From contig NZ_JACYVZ010000001.1 in the NCBI RefSeq assembly GCF_014857925.1, positions 124,001 through 188,000 on the forward strand: DNA of 64,000 nt, written 5' to 3'. The position numbers and the translations under genes were made by a program. Origin of the DNA: Cysteiniphilum marinum. GTDB lineage: Bacteria > Pseudomonadota > Gammaproteobacteria > Francisellales > Francisellaceae. Of this stretch, positions 9,806-18,777 are shown in pieces (position 1 is the stretch's first letter; each line of letters opens with the position of its first letter). The notes beneath the pieces are model-generated. The model worked only from the letters and a program-made list of their open reading frames with translations, did not search any database and was not told the origin of the DNA.

Positions 9806-10163
9806 ATATTACTATCCTTAATTTTGTTATACCCAGAAATGATAATGCTTATAGTTATTTATGTTTAATATATACTCACCTGAATTGTTTTTATAGGGCT
9901 AAGTAATCTATACGTCAACATTATCGGATAGAGATTATAACATTTCTTTCAACGCTTGCAGCTAAATTTACTAAGCTAACATAGAAAAACATGCTTCAAC
10001 TTATTCAAGGGGATATTTTGTGTCATGGTTCTAGGTGTATTACTTTGATTATTGCCTATTTTTGTTCATTGACTATAAAGCAATATTTTGCGATGATGCG
10101 CGCTTATTTTTATTTGTTTATGAATTACTTTTGTAATGATTTCTTATTAAAATGAGGTTTAGA
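9806..10163. other. 358-base gap, no gene supported
   Basis: AT-rich sequence between two divergently read genes, so it should hold both promoters. No clear -35/-10 pair, repeat element or terminator stands out. A 54-codon open frame (9991-10155) exists but has no ribosome site and looks like chance. Confidence 0.4.
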
Positions 10164-10760
10164 GTGAGAAACTATTTATTCGGGTGGCTCTTATTGGCTT
10201 TGGCAGGTATGAGTTTTGCTGCCAATAATACTGATTATGCTACATCATCAGCGAATGCAGCCATTGGTCCCGAGTCAGCACAGAAAGCAAATAGCTCCGA
10301 TAATGAAGGGCAGGATTCTTCAGATAAATCAGGTAAGGATGAGAGCTTTTGGACATTTTTGAAAGGTACACAGCCGGATAATGCTGTTTACTTAGGGATG
10401 TTTACTTGGCATTTTAACCCTGAAAGTCGAGCGCATGATCGTTGGTCGAATAATTTGATTGGTGGACTTTATAATAGTATTTTTGTTGGTACTTTGCTTA
10501 ATTCATTTAGCGATCGAGCTTTTGTGGTTGGGGTGCAACGCAATCTCTATACCAAACAGTTTTCGCAAAATAACCAAATGAATGTGGGCTATCGCTTAGG
10601 CTTAATTTCAGGTTATGACCAACGTATGTCGGATATTGCAAAATATTTACCTGTATTGCCGATTCCTGAGCTTTATATTGATTATGCTTATAAAAATTTT
10701 GGCGCAGAATTATCTTATATTGGCGTGGTATTTACCGCGAAGTTTTTTATACGTTTTTAA
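10164..10760 (+). CDS. Small outer-membrane beta-barrel candidate with signal peptide
   Basis: 198 residues from a GTG at 10164. GAGG lies 6 bases before this GTG, whereas the in-frame ATG at 10152 has no ribosome site. Residues 1-20 are a signal peptide ending GMSFAAN. A Ser/Asn/Asp-rich linker follows to about residue 60. The last 140 residues alternate polar and hydrophobic residues (YLGMFTWHF, NLIGGLYNSIFVGTLLNSF, MNVGYRLGLISGY, FGAELSYIGVVFTAKFFIRF) and end in Phe, as outer-membrane barrels do. The size and the YLGMFTWHF start recall PagP-like lipid A acyltransferases, but no catalytic triad can be confirmed, so the function is open. Confidence 0.6.
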   Translation: MRNYLFGWLLLALAGMSFAANNTDYATSSANAAIGPESAQKANSSDNEGQDSSDKSGKDESFWTFLKGTQPDNAVYLGMFTWHFNPESRAHDRWSNNLIGGLYNSIFVGTLLNSFSDRAFVVGVQRNLYTKQFSQNNQMNVGYRLGLISGYDQRMSDIAKYLPVLPIPELYIDYAYKNFGAELSYIGVVFTAKFFIRF

Positions 10761-10771
10761 CGTTTTTAACG

Positions 10772-11956
10772 TTAAGCAGTAACAAATTCAAATGAATGTC
10801 CTTTGTGCGCATGGCGTGCACAAATAACAGCAAACAACCCAATAATAAGTACAAATGTTGCAAAATGAATGCTTGTCATTGAGAACTGTGTCAATAAGAA
10901 AGTTGCAATAGCGCCACCTAAGAAAGACATGAAGTTAAACAATGCCGCTGCCGATCCTGTAATATGATGCGGTGCGCTTGAAATAGCACCGGCACTTGCT
11001 GTTGGGCGAATCATGGCGTAGCCTAGGGTTGTGATCCACATAGGCAATACTAAGGTATAGATATTGCTTGTGAATATGACATTTAATAGGATCGTTAACA
11101 CTGCACCTATCACCAGAAGTATTGCACCAGTGAGTACCAGTTGACTGATGCTAAAGCGTTTATTTAGTTTCGGTGCCAAAATAGACATAATCACAATTGC
11201 CAGTGAGTTAACAGCAAAAATGATCCCAAAGGCAAGTACTGAAAAGTGAAATACCCCGATAATCAGCATGCTACTTGCCGCAGCATATGAGAATAAAACA
11301 CCATATGAGCAAGCGCTTGTTAAAATATAACCTTGAAAGCTTTTGATTTTAAGTAATGATAGATAATTATCATAAAGCTGTTTAGGTTTTGTCGCATGCA
11401 TGTTTTTTTGTTGGATGCTTTCCTTAAATAGAAAGCTAATAACCAATAAGTAAAATACGCCAAGCAACAGCAAAAATATAAAGCCACCATGCCAGCCAAA
11501 TAGTTCTTGCAATACGCTACCAAGAAGTGGCGCAATCGCCGGACAAATACCAATAATTGCCATAATCATTGCCATTGCTTTAACAAGGTCTTCTTTTTTA
11601 TAGACATCACGAGCAATTGCCATCGCTGCAACAATACTGCTGCATGTGCCTATTGCTTGAAAAAAACGTCCAATAAGCAACATGTGAAAGCTTGTTGAAA
11701 AGACAATCATCAAACTGGCTAAAGTATAAATAACAAGCCCAATGATTAAAATGGGTTTTCTGCCAAAGCGATCAAGTAGTGGGCCGTAAAAAAGTTGGGC
11801 AGCAGCAAGGCCAATCATAAAAACGGTCATCACTAAGCCAATATGTGATGTATTAAACGTTTGCCCCATTTCTGGAAAAGAAGCAATAAAAACATCGTTG
11901 GCAAAAGGGGTAATAATGCAAACACTGAGAACCAAAAACATCATCTTATTTTTCAT
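10772..11956 (-). CDS. Bcr/CflA-family MFS multidrug efflux transporter
   Basis: 394 residues with about 12 membrane segments. Starts MKNKMMFLVLSVCIITPFANDVFIASFPEM, the Bcr/CflA form (membrane helix 1 with a D in a D(I/V)-(L/F) context). MFS motif A is GPLLDRFGRKP near residue 58, and motif C-like GICPAIAPLLGS near residue 135. Family members expel bicyclomycin, chloramphenicol or other amphipathic drugs through the inner membrane. The gene is read divergently from a PadR regulator 246 bases away, with overlapping promoters and an operator-like palindrome between them, so induction by substrate through PadR is likely. Confidence 0.9.
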   Translation of the reverse strand: MKNKMMFLVLSVCIITPFANDVFIASFPEMGQTFNTSHIGLVMTVFMIGLAAAQLFYGPLLDRFGRKPILIIGLVIYTLASLMIVFSTSFHMLLIGRFFQAIGTCSSIVAAMAIARDVYKKEDLVKAMAMIMAIIGICPAIAPLLGSVLQELFGWHGGFIFLLLLGVFYLLVISFLFKESIQQKNMHATKPKQLYDNYLSLLKIKSFQGYILTSACSYGVLFSYAAASSMLIIGVFHFSVLAFGIIFAVNSLAIVIMSILAPKLNKRFSISQLVLTGAILLVIGAVLTILLNVIFTSNIYTLVLPMWITTLGYAMIRPTASAGAISSAPHHITGSAAALFNFMSFLGGAIATFLLTQFSMTSIHFATFVLIIGLFAVICARHAHKGHSFEFVTA

Positions 11957-11982
11957 CTTATCCTCATTGGGTTTTTAATATA

Positions 11983-12029
11983 GGTATTAAATACCGGTTG
12001 ACTATACTCTTGGTGTGCGTAAAATGCAA
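11983..12029. promoter_or_regulatory. Overlapping divergent promoters with operator-like palindrome
   Basis: On the plus strand TTGACT (11998-12003), a 16-base spacer and TAAAAT (12020-12025) form a promoter toward padR. On the minus strand TTGCAT (12029-12024), a 17-base spacer and TATAGT (12006-12001) form a promoter toward the efflux gene. GGTAT-TAA-ATACC (11983-11995) sits just upstream of the plus -35 and at the minus start point, where a bound repressor would block the efflux gene. Confidence 0.55.
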
Positions 12030-12147
12030 TAAAAATTTTTGACTATGATTGAGTATCTACTCCAGTTACTAAGAAATGATGGTCATGGCCTGAGCAACCC
12101 TCTAAGGATATGTTTCGAAATGAGAGAATGTTTGTGAGTGGTATAAA

Positions 12148-12170
12148 GGCTTCGACTTACGCTCAGCCAG
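12148..12170. repeat. Family A element fragment (A2)
   Basis: A 20-base block reading GGCTTCGACTTACGCTCAGC matches one palindromic arm of the family A elements. No ends or target duplication are visible. It lies in the 5' leader of the PadR gene. Confidence 0.5.
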
Positions 12171-12202
12171 CATTTATATAATAAAAACAACAGAGGAAAA
12201 AT

Positions 12203-12751
12203 ATGGCAAGAGAAAATAATTCCTGTTATGCAATTTTGAGTTTACTCAATAAAAAAGAATTGTCAGGCTATGGTATAAAAGCGCTTTTTGAAAAGATAGC
12301 CCACTTTTATTGGTCAGAAAGTAATGCGCAAATTTATCCGATGCTTAAGCAGCTAGAGGATCAAGGATTTGTTGAATCACGCTTAGATGAATCCAGTGGT
12401 AAACGTCAAAAGCGTATTTATGCAATTACAGAATCAGGTCGTACGCATTTAATACAGTGGTTAATGCAACCAATTAGCTATGGTGGCAAAGAACGTAATG
12501 AATTGTTATTAAAGCTAAGCAATGGTTTTGCGATCGATAAAGTAGAGATTTTACAACATGTGAATAACTACATTACCCACTTACAAATGATGGAGATTAA
12601 GCTCACGGAAGTGGTTAATCACATCAATGTCGATCATAGTGGCAGAGAGGATCAAGATTATCTGTTATTAGTATATCGCTATAATGAAAAGCGTTTAAAA
12701 GCTGAATTGGAATGGGCAAAAGAGACGGTTCAATCGTTACAGGCGATGTAA
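12203..12751 (+). CDS. PadR-family transcriptional regulator
   Basis: 182 residues. The N-terminal winged helix is typical: AILSLLNKKELSGYGIK (residues 10-28), then QIYPMLKQLEDQGFVES and the wing KRIYAITESGR (to about residue 95). The C-terminal half is a helical dimerization domain (PadR_C-like) ending in coiled-coil sequence. PadR proteins repress a neighbouring efflux or detoxification gene until an aromatic or drug ligand binds. The divergent Bcr-type pump is the obvious target. Leader of about 170 bases; ribosome site GAGGAAA before the ATG. Confidence 0.88.
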   Translation: MARENNSCYAILSLLNKKELSGYGIKALFEKIAHFYWSESNAQIYPMLKQLEDQGFVESRLDESSGKRQKRIYAITESGRTHLIQWLMQPISYGGKERNELLLKLSNGFAIDKVEILQHVNNYITHLQMMEIKLTEVVNHINVDHSGREDQDYLLLVYRYNEKRLKAELEWAKETVQSLQAM

Positions 12752-12866
12752 ATTACATAACGCATCATAGTAAGACACTAAAAATCATATCGTTTTAATC
12801 GTTTTTAAAGTGAAAACATGATAGGCTTTTACTTTAGTTGTAAAAAGCCTTGATGACTTGCATTCT

Positions 12867-13913
12867 ATGATAGAGACAGACCGTATTATCTCGGGTAATA
12901 AACAAAAAGAAGATCAGCAGATTGATCGTGCGATTCGTCCTAAAATGCTCAAAGATTATCATGGTCAACCAGTTGTCAAAGAGCAGATGGAGATCTTTAT
13001 TGAAGCAGCCAGAAAGCGCTCTGAAGCTTTAGATCATGTGCTTATTTTTGGTCCTCCTGGTTTGGGTAAGACGACACTTTCACATATTATTGCCAATGAG
13101 ATGAATGTCTCATTAAAACAAACCTCAGGTCCCGTATTAGAAAAGGCAGGTGATTTGGCCGCATTATTAACTAATCTTGAAGCCAATGATGTGTTATTTA
13201 TTGATGAAATTCATCGTTTGAGTCCTGTAGTTGAAGAGGTTCTTTATCCGGCAATGGAGGATTATCAGCTTGATATTATGATTGGTGAAGGACCTGCGGC
13301 AAGATCAATTAAAATTGACTTGCCCCCTTTTACTTTAGTCGGCGCGACGACCAGAGCAGGGCTTTTGACCTCGCCACTTCGAGATCGTTTTGGCATTGTG
13401 CAGCGTTTAGAGTTTTATTCAGTTAATGATTTGGCAGATATTGTAATGCGCTCAGCTAAGCTATTAAATGTAACAATTGAAGCATCTGGTGCCAAGGAAA
13501 TTGCAAAACGCGCGCGTGGCACGCCTCGTATTGCTAATCGCCTGTTAAGACGTGTGCGTGATTACGCTGATGTTAAAGCCAAAGGCGTTGTTGATCATAA
13601 GGTTGCCGATAAAGCCTTGTCACTAATTAATGTTGACCCAGTCGGCTTTGATCATATGGATAGACGTTATTTATTGGCGTTGATTGATAAATTCTCGGGT
13701 GGTCCTGTTGGCTTAGATACCATTGCCGCATCGATTTCAGAGGAACGTGGCACGATAGAGGATATGATTGAACCTTATTTGATACAACAGGGTTATATTA
13801 TGCGTACAGCACGAGGGCGCGTGGCCACTCAACATGCTTATCGGCATTTTGATGTGGTTATGCCCGAGAAATTAAATGATTTGCAGCAGTTATCGTTAGA
13901 TGATGAGTATTAG
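12867..13913 (+). CDS. ruvB: Holliday junction branch migration ATPase RuvB
   Basis: Hexameric AAA+ motor that drives branch migration with RuvA. 348 residues from the ATG at 12867 ([10 protein letters not shown], as in other RuvB); an in-frame TTG at 12858 is not needed. Walker [10 protein letters not shown] (about residue 62), Walker [11 protein letters not shown], sensor-1 GATTRAG, arginine finger region TSPLRDRFG, and the C-terminal winged helix with the GGPVGLDT signature. No ruvA or ruvC lies upstream; the gene stands by itself. A hairpin (12823-12850) with AGGCTTTTAC arms precedes it. Its TAG stop (13911-13913) directly abuts a family A element. Confidence 0.98.
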   Translation: MIETDRIISGNKQKEDQQIDRAIRPKMLKDYHGQPVVKEQMEIFIEAARKRSEALDHVLIFGPPGLGKTTLSHIIANEMNVSLKQTSGPVLEKAGDLAALLTNLEANDVLFIDEIHRLSPVVEEVLYPAMEDYQLDIMIGEGPAARSIKIDLPPFTLVGATTRAGLLTSPLRDRFGIVQRLEFYSVNDLADIVMRSAKLLNVTIEASGAKEIAKRARGTPRIANRLLRRVRDYADVKAKGVVDHKVADKALSLINVDPVGFDHMDRRYLLALIDKFSGGPVGLDTIAASISEERGTIEDMIEPYLIQQGYIMRTARGRVATQHAYRHFDVVMPEKLNDLQQLSLDDEY

Positions 13914-14089
13914 GGCTAAGACTAAATGTTCATCTACAAGTGCTCACCGTACCTTAAGCGTAAGTCAAAGCGATGTACTGAGCATCAGCCGAAGAGGGTA
14001 AGCTTGGGAAAATCACACTTCATAGAGGCTTTAACTTACGCCAAACCAACGCTTACACAATCAAGGTGGGCGGGAATATGGTTATAGCC
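13914..14089 (-). mobile_element. Family A palindromic element, full copy (A3), abutting ruvB stop
   Basis: 176 bases, with the outer ends GGCTAAGACTAAATG and (reading inward from the right) GGCTATAACCATATT. It is nearly the same as the copy at 19126 but in opposite orientation. The first element base follows the last base of the ruvB TAG. Flanks AGTATTAG and AATATGAG agree at 6 of 8 positions, consistent with a decayed 8-bp target duplication. No coding capacity, so it is a MITE-like element moved in trans. Confidence 0.75.
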
Positions 14090-14132
14090 AATATGAGTTA
14101 TTGTCAATAAAGCAAGTATAAGAGGGGAAGTT

Positions 14133-15077
14133 TTGGGTATTATTATTGGAATTATTTCAGGTATGTTATGGGGCTTAAACGATGTATTGACGAACGTTTA
14201 CTCTGAGCAAGCCTTGTTTAGTGCAGCAACTTTTGCGGTATTAGTATTTGCGTTAATATTATCTTTGATGCAAGACAGTTTTTCTTGTATTGGGATTTAT
14301 AGTTATCACACGATGCGCGGCAGTTTTAAAACAAATATGATTAAAACCAGACATAAGAATTTTTGGCCCTTAATCATTGCTGCTATTTGTGCAGGACCTC
14401 TAGGAATGGTCGCCGGTATTATGGGTATTGCTTACGCGGGACCTGTTTACGCTGGTGTGGTCACCTCATGTTATCCGGTTATTGCACTGTTATTAGCAAT
14501 GACTTTATTGCGAGAGAAGCCAATGAAGATAAAGATTGTTGGTATTATCTTATCAGTGATTGCAGTGATGTTTATCTCCATTGCAGGGGTCAGATCAGGT
14601 GCACCACATATTTTAATCGGCTTGATTTTCGCCAGTTGCGCAATGTTAGGTTGGGGGGCTGAGTCGATTTTATTCTCGATCGCGCAAAAATCATCAACAC
14701 AAGATGTTTCGTGGCTTTTAGCGGTTCGTCAAAGTGTTTCAGCATTGAGTTATTTGCTGATTCTTGTGGTATTGCTTATTTTTGATTATCAGCAAACGTG
14801 GGCAGTGATAAGTCATTTATTTTTACCACTATTGATTGTCGGTTGTGTATTATCTGCCTCAAGCTCATATCTTGCTTACTATCATGCGATTAAATGCATA
14901 GGAGCGAGTCTTGGGACGACATTTAATGCAAGCTTTATTTTTTGGGCAGGCATTTTTAGCGTGTTGTTTAATATCACGCACGTGCAGGAGTCGTTTATCT
15001 TGTGGAGTGTCGTGTTAATTATAGGGATTTATTTTGCCTCAAAAGGTAACAAAAAATATGCTCAGGTTGCTTGTTAA
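14133..15077 (+). CDS. EamA/DMT-family permease
   Basis: 314 residues, about ten membrane segments arranged as two five-helix halves, the drug/metabolite transporter layout (GIISGMLWGLNDVLTN at the start; second half from GLIFASCAMLGWGAESI). TTG start at 14133 with AGAGGGG 6 bases before it; the next ATG (14163) would cut the first membrane segment. Substrate unknown; homologues export amino acids or metabolites. It is followed by a HlyD/FUSC exporter on the same strand, but 68 bases apart with a possible promoter, so it may be separate. Confidence 0.8.
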   Translation: MGIIIGIISGMLWGLNDVLTNVYSEQALFSAATFAVLVFALILSLMQDSFSCIGIYSYHTMRGSFKTNMIKTRHKNFWPLIIAAICAGPLGMVAGIMGIAYAGPVYAGVVTSCYPVIALLLAMTLLREKPMKIKIVGIILSVIAVMFISIAGVRSGAPHILIGLIFASCAMLGWGAESILFSIAQKSSTQDVSWLLAVRQSVSALSYLLILVVLLIFDYQQTWAVISHLFLPLLIVGCVLSASSSYLAYYHAIKCIGASLGTTFNASFIFWAGIFSVLFNITHVQESFILWSVVLIIGIYFASKGNKKYAQVAC

Positions 15078-15145
15078 AAAAGTTGCGAAAAAGTGCGAAT
15101 GTTCTACACTTGATTTGTCTATATAAAAGGAGTTTAGTGTAAGAA

Positions 15146-16018
15146 ATGCCAGCATTATTTAATTTACTCAAACGCAGCAAAGTAGTTGTTAGTATCGTTG
15201 TTTTACTGATGATTGCTTATGCAGGTTATTTTTGGGCGACACGCTCGACATCAACCGATAATGCTTATGTTGTTGCGAATGTTCAACCGATTGCAGCGGA
15301 AGTTTCAGGCAAAGTGCAGGATGTCTATGTAAATAATAATCAAATGGTGAAAAAGGGTACACTATTATTTTCCTTAGATCCCAAGCCTTATGAGATAAAA
15401 CTACAAGAGGCTAATTTGAACCTAAAGGCTACACAAGTTGATTATCAGGCAGCAAAGGAGTTATTAGCAAACTACGCACAAAAAGATTTGTTGCAACAAA
15501 ATGCCAGTGAGCTTCAGTTATTAAAAACAAAGGTTAACGCCACAAAAATTAAAGTACAGCAAGCACAATTAGCAGTTGATGCCGCAAAATCCCAGCTGGC
15601 AGCAACGAAAGTTTATGCTGTTGAAAATGGCATTGTTAGCAATTTGTTCTTAGCAAAAGGAACATTGGTGCATGCCTATCAGAGCTTATTTTCATTTATT
15701 GATACCAATCAATGGTGGGTGCAGGCTAATTTCAAAGAAACCGATTTGGCTAATGTTAAAAAGGGAGATAAGGCTACTATCCGTTTGCGGATGTATATGG
15801 GTAATAAAGTCTATCAAGGAAGAGTTGCCGATACGAATTGGGCGGTGGGCAGACGAGCTTCTGATTCAGCCGATCTTTTACAATCGGTGCCACAAGAGAA
15901 TCAATGGTTACTGTTGCCGCAGCGTTTTCCAGTAATGATTAAAATAGATAATCCAGATCCAAACTTTCCATTGCATGTCGGGGCAAGTGCGTATGTTACG
16001 ATTGAACCGACGAAATAA
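15146..16018 (+). CDS. HlyD/AaeA-type periplasmic adaptor of a FUSC exporter
   Basis: 290 residues. One N-terminal membrane anchor (residues 12-30), then a lipoyl/biotinyl-like segment STDNAYVVANVQPIAAEVSGKV, an alpha-hairpin of heptad character (residues 80-150), the second lipoyl half VENGIVSNLFLAKGT, and a beta-barrel domain. The length and the anchor match AaeA/EmrA-like adaptors. The next two genes overlap in series, so the three form one exporter: adaptor plus inner-membrane FUSC (aromatic acid exporter) protein split in two. No outer-membrane channel gene is present nearby. Confidence 0.87.
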   Translation: MPALFNLLKRSKVVVSIVVLLMIAYAGYFWATRSTSTDNAYVVANVQPIAAEVSGKVQDVYVNNNQMVKKGTLLFSLDPKPYEIKLQEANLNLKATQVDYQAAKELLANYAQKDLLQQNASELQLLKTKVNATKIKVQQAQLAVDAAKSQLAATKVYAVENGIVSNLFLAKGTLVHAYQSLFSFIDTNQWWVQANFKETDLANVKKGDKATIRLRMYMGNKVYQGRVADTNWAVGRRASDSADLLQSVPQENQWLLLPQRFPVMIKIDNPDPNFPLHVGASAYVTIEPTK

Positions 16019-17012
16019 ACGTAAATATCGCGATAGTTATACACTGCCACAGGATCCTTATTTAGATATTGCTTATCATGTTATTGTTACTTTAGTCGCA
16101 TTCTGCGCGTTACTGATTTTTTATATGATTTTTCAATGGCCAGACTTTCTTATTTTCTTATTAGTCTCAGTGATGCTTATTTTTCTGAGTGCTTTTCCAC
16201 TTGGTCAGTCGCGTTGGGGGCAGGTGAAAGCTTCTATAATTATGAGCGTCGGAGTTTGGCTTTGTTTTACATGTGTTTTTGCTGTCGCAAGCTCAAAGGG
16301 TTGGACTATTTTTTTGGTGCTTATATTTTCTTTAAGCTATTATTTGCTGACACTTAAAGATATGAATTTGCGCTTATATCTTGGCATGAGTGTGCTTTTT
16401 TTGCCAATATTCATTCATTTAATTGATGATCCAACAATGATGGCGCCAATTGAGAATGTTCAGATGTTTGTTAATTATAGTATGGCGATTATTATTTGTA
16501 TGTTGTTCTCTATAGCAGTTGCTATGACTCAACCACGACGTTACGAAGCAAAGCTATTGATTGCGATGACTGAATACATCTATGCATTAAGACGGATGTT
16601 AAGTAGCACAGATGAAAAGGGTTATCGCGATAACTTATATTGCATGTATCGACATTTGTATTATCTACGTCAACAAAGAGCTAAATGCCACAAGCATTTT
16701 AATGCTGAGTTTAATCAAATTATTGATGAATATATTGATGTGGTATACCAGATTGTAATGATTTATGTTTACATTATTAATAACCATGCGGTGAGCCTAC
16801 CATTTTATGAAGCATGTCTTAAAATTGATGCCTTATTGGGTCAGGATGATCTAGCAATCAAAGCCAAAGCACTTGAAAATCGAGCGTCTCGTTTGCAATT
16901 ACTTGAAGAAAATATGCAATTAAAGCAAGCGATTGAACGTGCGGATATACGTTTAGAATTGTTAGATACGCTTTATACAAAAGTCAAAGCATTAAGGAAA
17001 AAATATGCTTAG
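15993..17012 (+). CDS. FUSC-family exporter, first half-protein
   Basis: 339 residues from the ATG at 15993 (MLRLNRRNK), overlapping the adaptor by 26 bases; the open frame starts at 15975 with a TTG. Five or six membrane segments (about residues 25-180, e.g. HVIVTLVAFCALLIFYMIF) are followed by a cytoplasmic helical domain (EAKLLIAMTEYIYALRRML) with coiled-coil character at the end. Overall this looks like the N-terminal half of an AaeB-type protein (about 650 residues). The next gene, overlapping by 8 bases, looks like the other half. Substrate presumably an aromatic or other organic acid. Confidence 0.75.
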   Translation: MLRLNRRNKRKYRDSYTLPQDPYLDIAYHVIVTLVAFCALLIFYMIFQWPDFLIFLLVSVMLIFLSAFPLGQSRWGQVKASIIMSVGVWLCFTCVFAVASSKGWTIFLVLIFSLSYYLLTLKDMNLRLYLGMSVLFLPIFIHLIDDPTMMAPIENVQMFVNYSMAIIICMLFSIAVAMTQPRRYEAKLLIAMTEYIYALRRMLSSTDEKGYRDNLYCMYRHLYYLRQQRAKCHKHFNAEFNQIIDEYIDVVYQIVMIYVYIINNHAVSLPFYEACLKIDALLGQDDLAIKAKALENRASRLQLLEENMQLKQAIERADIRLELLDTLYTKVKALRKKYA

Positions 17013-18012
17013 TATTATGGATCGTCTAAGTATTTATCGTGCGGTTAGAATCAGTGTTATGCTTACCATTGCTGTTGCTGTGTGGTTGATTTTTGATATA
17101 GAACGTGGTTATTGGATCGCAATGACTTTGATGATTATTTATATGCCTTTTGAACCTGGGCTTGTTAATAACCGTATCAAAATGCGCTTAATTGGTACGA
17201 TTGTTGGGCTTTTGTTTGGCTTTATTTTAGTTGAAATAATTATGGCACATGTCACTTGGATTGTCTTTTTGCCATTGCTGGTACTTTTTGTGCTTTATTT
17301 TTCAATGATCAATTACACCTATTCGGCTATGTTTGTGACCATTGCAGTTATGTTGCTTTATTCCGTGATGTACACCAAAGGCATGTCACCGGCAACTTTT
17401 ATGTTAGCGCGATTAATGGATACCTTTGCTGCATGTGCTATTTGTTTTATTGCAGAGGTTTTTTTCAGACCAAGAAAGATGATCGCACACGCTATTTTAA
17501 AGGACTTAGAGGATATCTTAGAGGCGTATGCCAAGCATTTTTCCCTGATGTATCAATCATTTGCAAAACACCAGTTTAAGAATATATCAATTGAATATGC
17601 AACAAACTTTAACAATAGTTTGTTGAGTCTAAAGCAGGCGGCAGAGCTCAACAAATCAAAGTTAAGATTGAACCAACAACACTTAATGGATGCTTGTCTT
17701 GAGCCTGTTTTTAAAATGCGAGTGCATTTGCTGAGTTTGCATTATCTAGCAGAATATAATGAAAAAGAAATGCATGCGTTTATCGCTCAAAATAAGACGG
17801 TCTTTGAGATAATCTGTGATGATTTGAGCCAGTTGCTAGATTATGATGACACGCGTCAACACGCTTTAGACCAAGTATGTGAGAATAAGCATTTCACCAC
17901 AGATGTTGAAAAGGAAATTATAAATAATCTACACGCTTTTAATCATTTGGCGTATCAAGCGCAAAGTGCATTGATTCAGTTTAAACAAAGTAATAAGTCA
18001 AAAAGAAGTTGA
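17005..18012 (+). CDS. FUSC-family exporter, second half-protein
   Basis: 335 residues. N-terminal membrane block of five or six segments (residues 10-155) with the FUSC hallmark AVRISVMLTIAVAVWLIFDIERGYW (given in part: GYWIAMTLMIIYMPFEPG) and RLIGTIVGLLFGF, then a soluble helical domain. It overlaps the previous gene by 8 bases (ATG inside its tail), so translation is coupled. The two products together equal a full-length AaeB/FUSC exporter, and neither shows decay, so this is a stable split or a heteromer rather than a frameshift. Confidence 0.8.
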   Translation: MLSIMDRLSIYRAVRISVMLTIAVAVWLIFDIERGYWIAMTLMIIYMPFEPGLVNNRIKMRLIGTIVGLLFGFILVEIIMAHVTWIVFLPLLVLFVLYFSMINYTYSAMFVTIAVMLLYSVMYTKGMSPATFMLARLMDTFAACAICFIAEVFFRPRKMIAHAILKDLEDILEAYAKHFSLMYQSFAKHQFKNISIEYATNFNNSLLSLKQAAELNKSKLRLNQQHLMDACLEPVFKMRVHLLSLHYLAEYNEKEMHAFIAQNKTVFEIICDDLSQLLDYDDTRQHALDQVCENKHFTTDVEKEIINNLHAFNHLAYQAQSALIQFKQSNKSKRS

Positions 18013-18053
18013 GTTTTAATATCCCCCTCACCCGTTTAGACTCACACTGAACG

Positions 18054-18073
18054 ACCTCTCTCAAGGGAGAGGT
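18054..18073. terminator. Hairpin between convergent genes
   Basis: ACCTCTC (18054-18060) and GAGAGGT (18067-18073) form a perfect 7-bp stem. It lies between the FUSC gene and the convergent basic-protein gene and could end both transcripts, though a T-tract is missing. The surrounding C-rich sequence recalls the family B element core. Confidence 0.4.
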
Positions 18074-18110
18074 GCTAGCTGATAGTGGTTTATTTATAGA
18101 TGAATTAGTA

Positions 18111-18560
18111 TTATTGCTTGCTGATCAGGTGATCGTTGATCTGGCACAAAATGGCAGTATCTTCTTTTTTTAGTTCATTACAAGCTGCCTGAAGTGGCTC
18201 GCTAGAGATGAACACCAAACGCTGCTCAAGTACTTTAATTTGCTCAAGTAAACCTTCGCGCTTTTTTTGTAAACCTTGTAATAATGGATCGTTTTTAGCA
18301 AGGACTGCTATGTGATCTGGTGTATTGTCTTGATGTTGCTTTTGTGTACTAAAACTTACTTCGTGCTCTTGGAAATGGCGTTTTGGTCTGTGTGGACGCT
18401 GATTGTGTTGTGACGTATTATTGCTTCTGCCATGAGTATTGTTAGTACTCGTGTTTTTGTACTTATTATTTGGTTTGCTATTTTGTTCCTGTTGAGATTT
18501 AGCTTCAGTTGGCTTTTTGCGTTTTAGCGAGAGCGTTTTTCTAAATGGTGTATCTGTCAT
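18111..18560 (-). CDS. Basic low-complexity protein of unknown function
   Basis: 149 residues, not recognised. The start TPFRKTLSLKRKK is basic. Residues 15-75 are low-complexity Asn/Gln/Thr/Lys/His/Ser and probably disordered. Residues 85-149 are helical with heptad hydrophobics (LLQGLQKKREGLLEQIKVLEQR given in part: REGLLEQIKVLEQRL), a likely coiled coil. The basic disordered head suggests nucleic-acid or ribosome contact, similar in flavour to ProQ-type linker regions, but there is no domain evidence. It stands alone, convergent with the FUSC operon. Confidence 0.6.
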   Translation of the reverse strand: MTDTPFRKTLSLKRKKPTEAKSQQEQNSKPNNKYKNTSTNNTHGRSNNTSQHNQRPHRPKRHFQEHEVSFSTQKQHQDNTPDHIAVLAKNDPLLQGLQKKREGLLEQIKVLEQRLVFISSEPLQAACNELKKEDTAILCQINDHLISKQ

Positions 18561-18777
18561 GAATATCGTTCTTTAAGGTTATTAATTACTATTTTGAAAG
18601 TTTAACCAAGTTATTGAGCAAGTATTATGCTTGCTTTTAAATTAGCCTGTCCTTATAATACACAGTTGATTGATAAGATCAATAAAAAACAGTGCTCAAA
18701 ACATGATTTGGTGGGGAGTTTCTGTTGAATAACAAGTAACAAAAATATAAGATAATCAAGCTAAAGAGGAAAATATT

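Noticed and set aside
9991-10155. 54-codon plus-strand frame ending in an ATGA overlap with the next ATG
   Set aside because: No ribosome site, hydrophobic and Phe/Tyr/Cys-rich by AT content alone; the neighbour's start is better placed at the GTG 10164.
12823-12850. Hairpin before ruvB as a terminator
   Set aside because: The stem AGGCTTTTAC/GTAAAAAGCCT is good, but neither strand has a T-tract after it.
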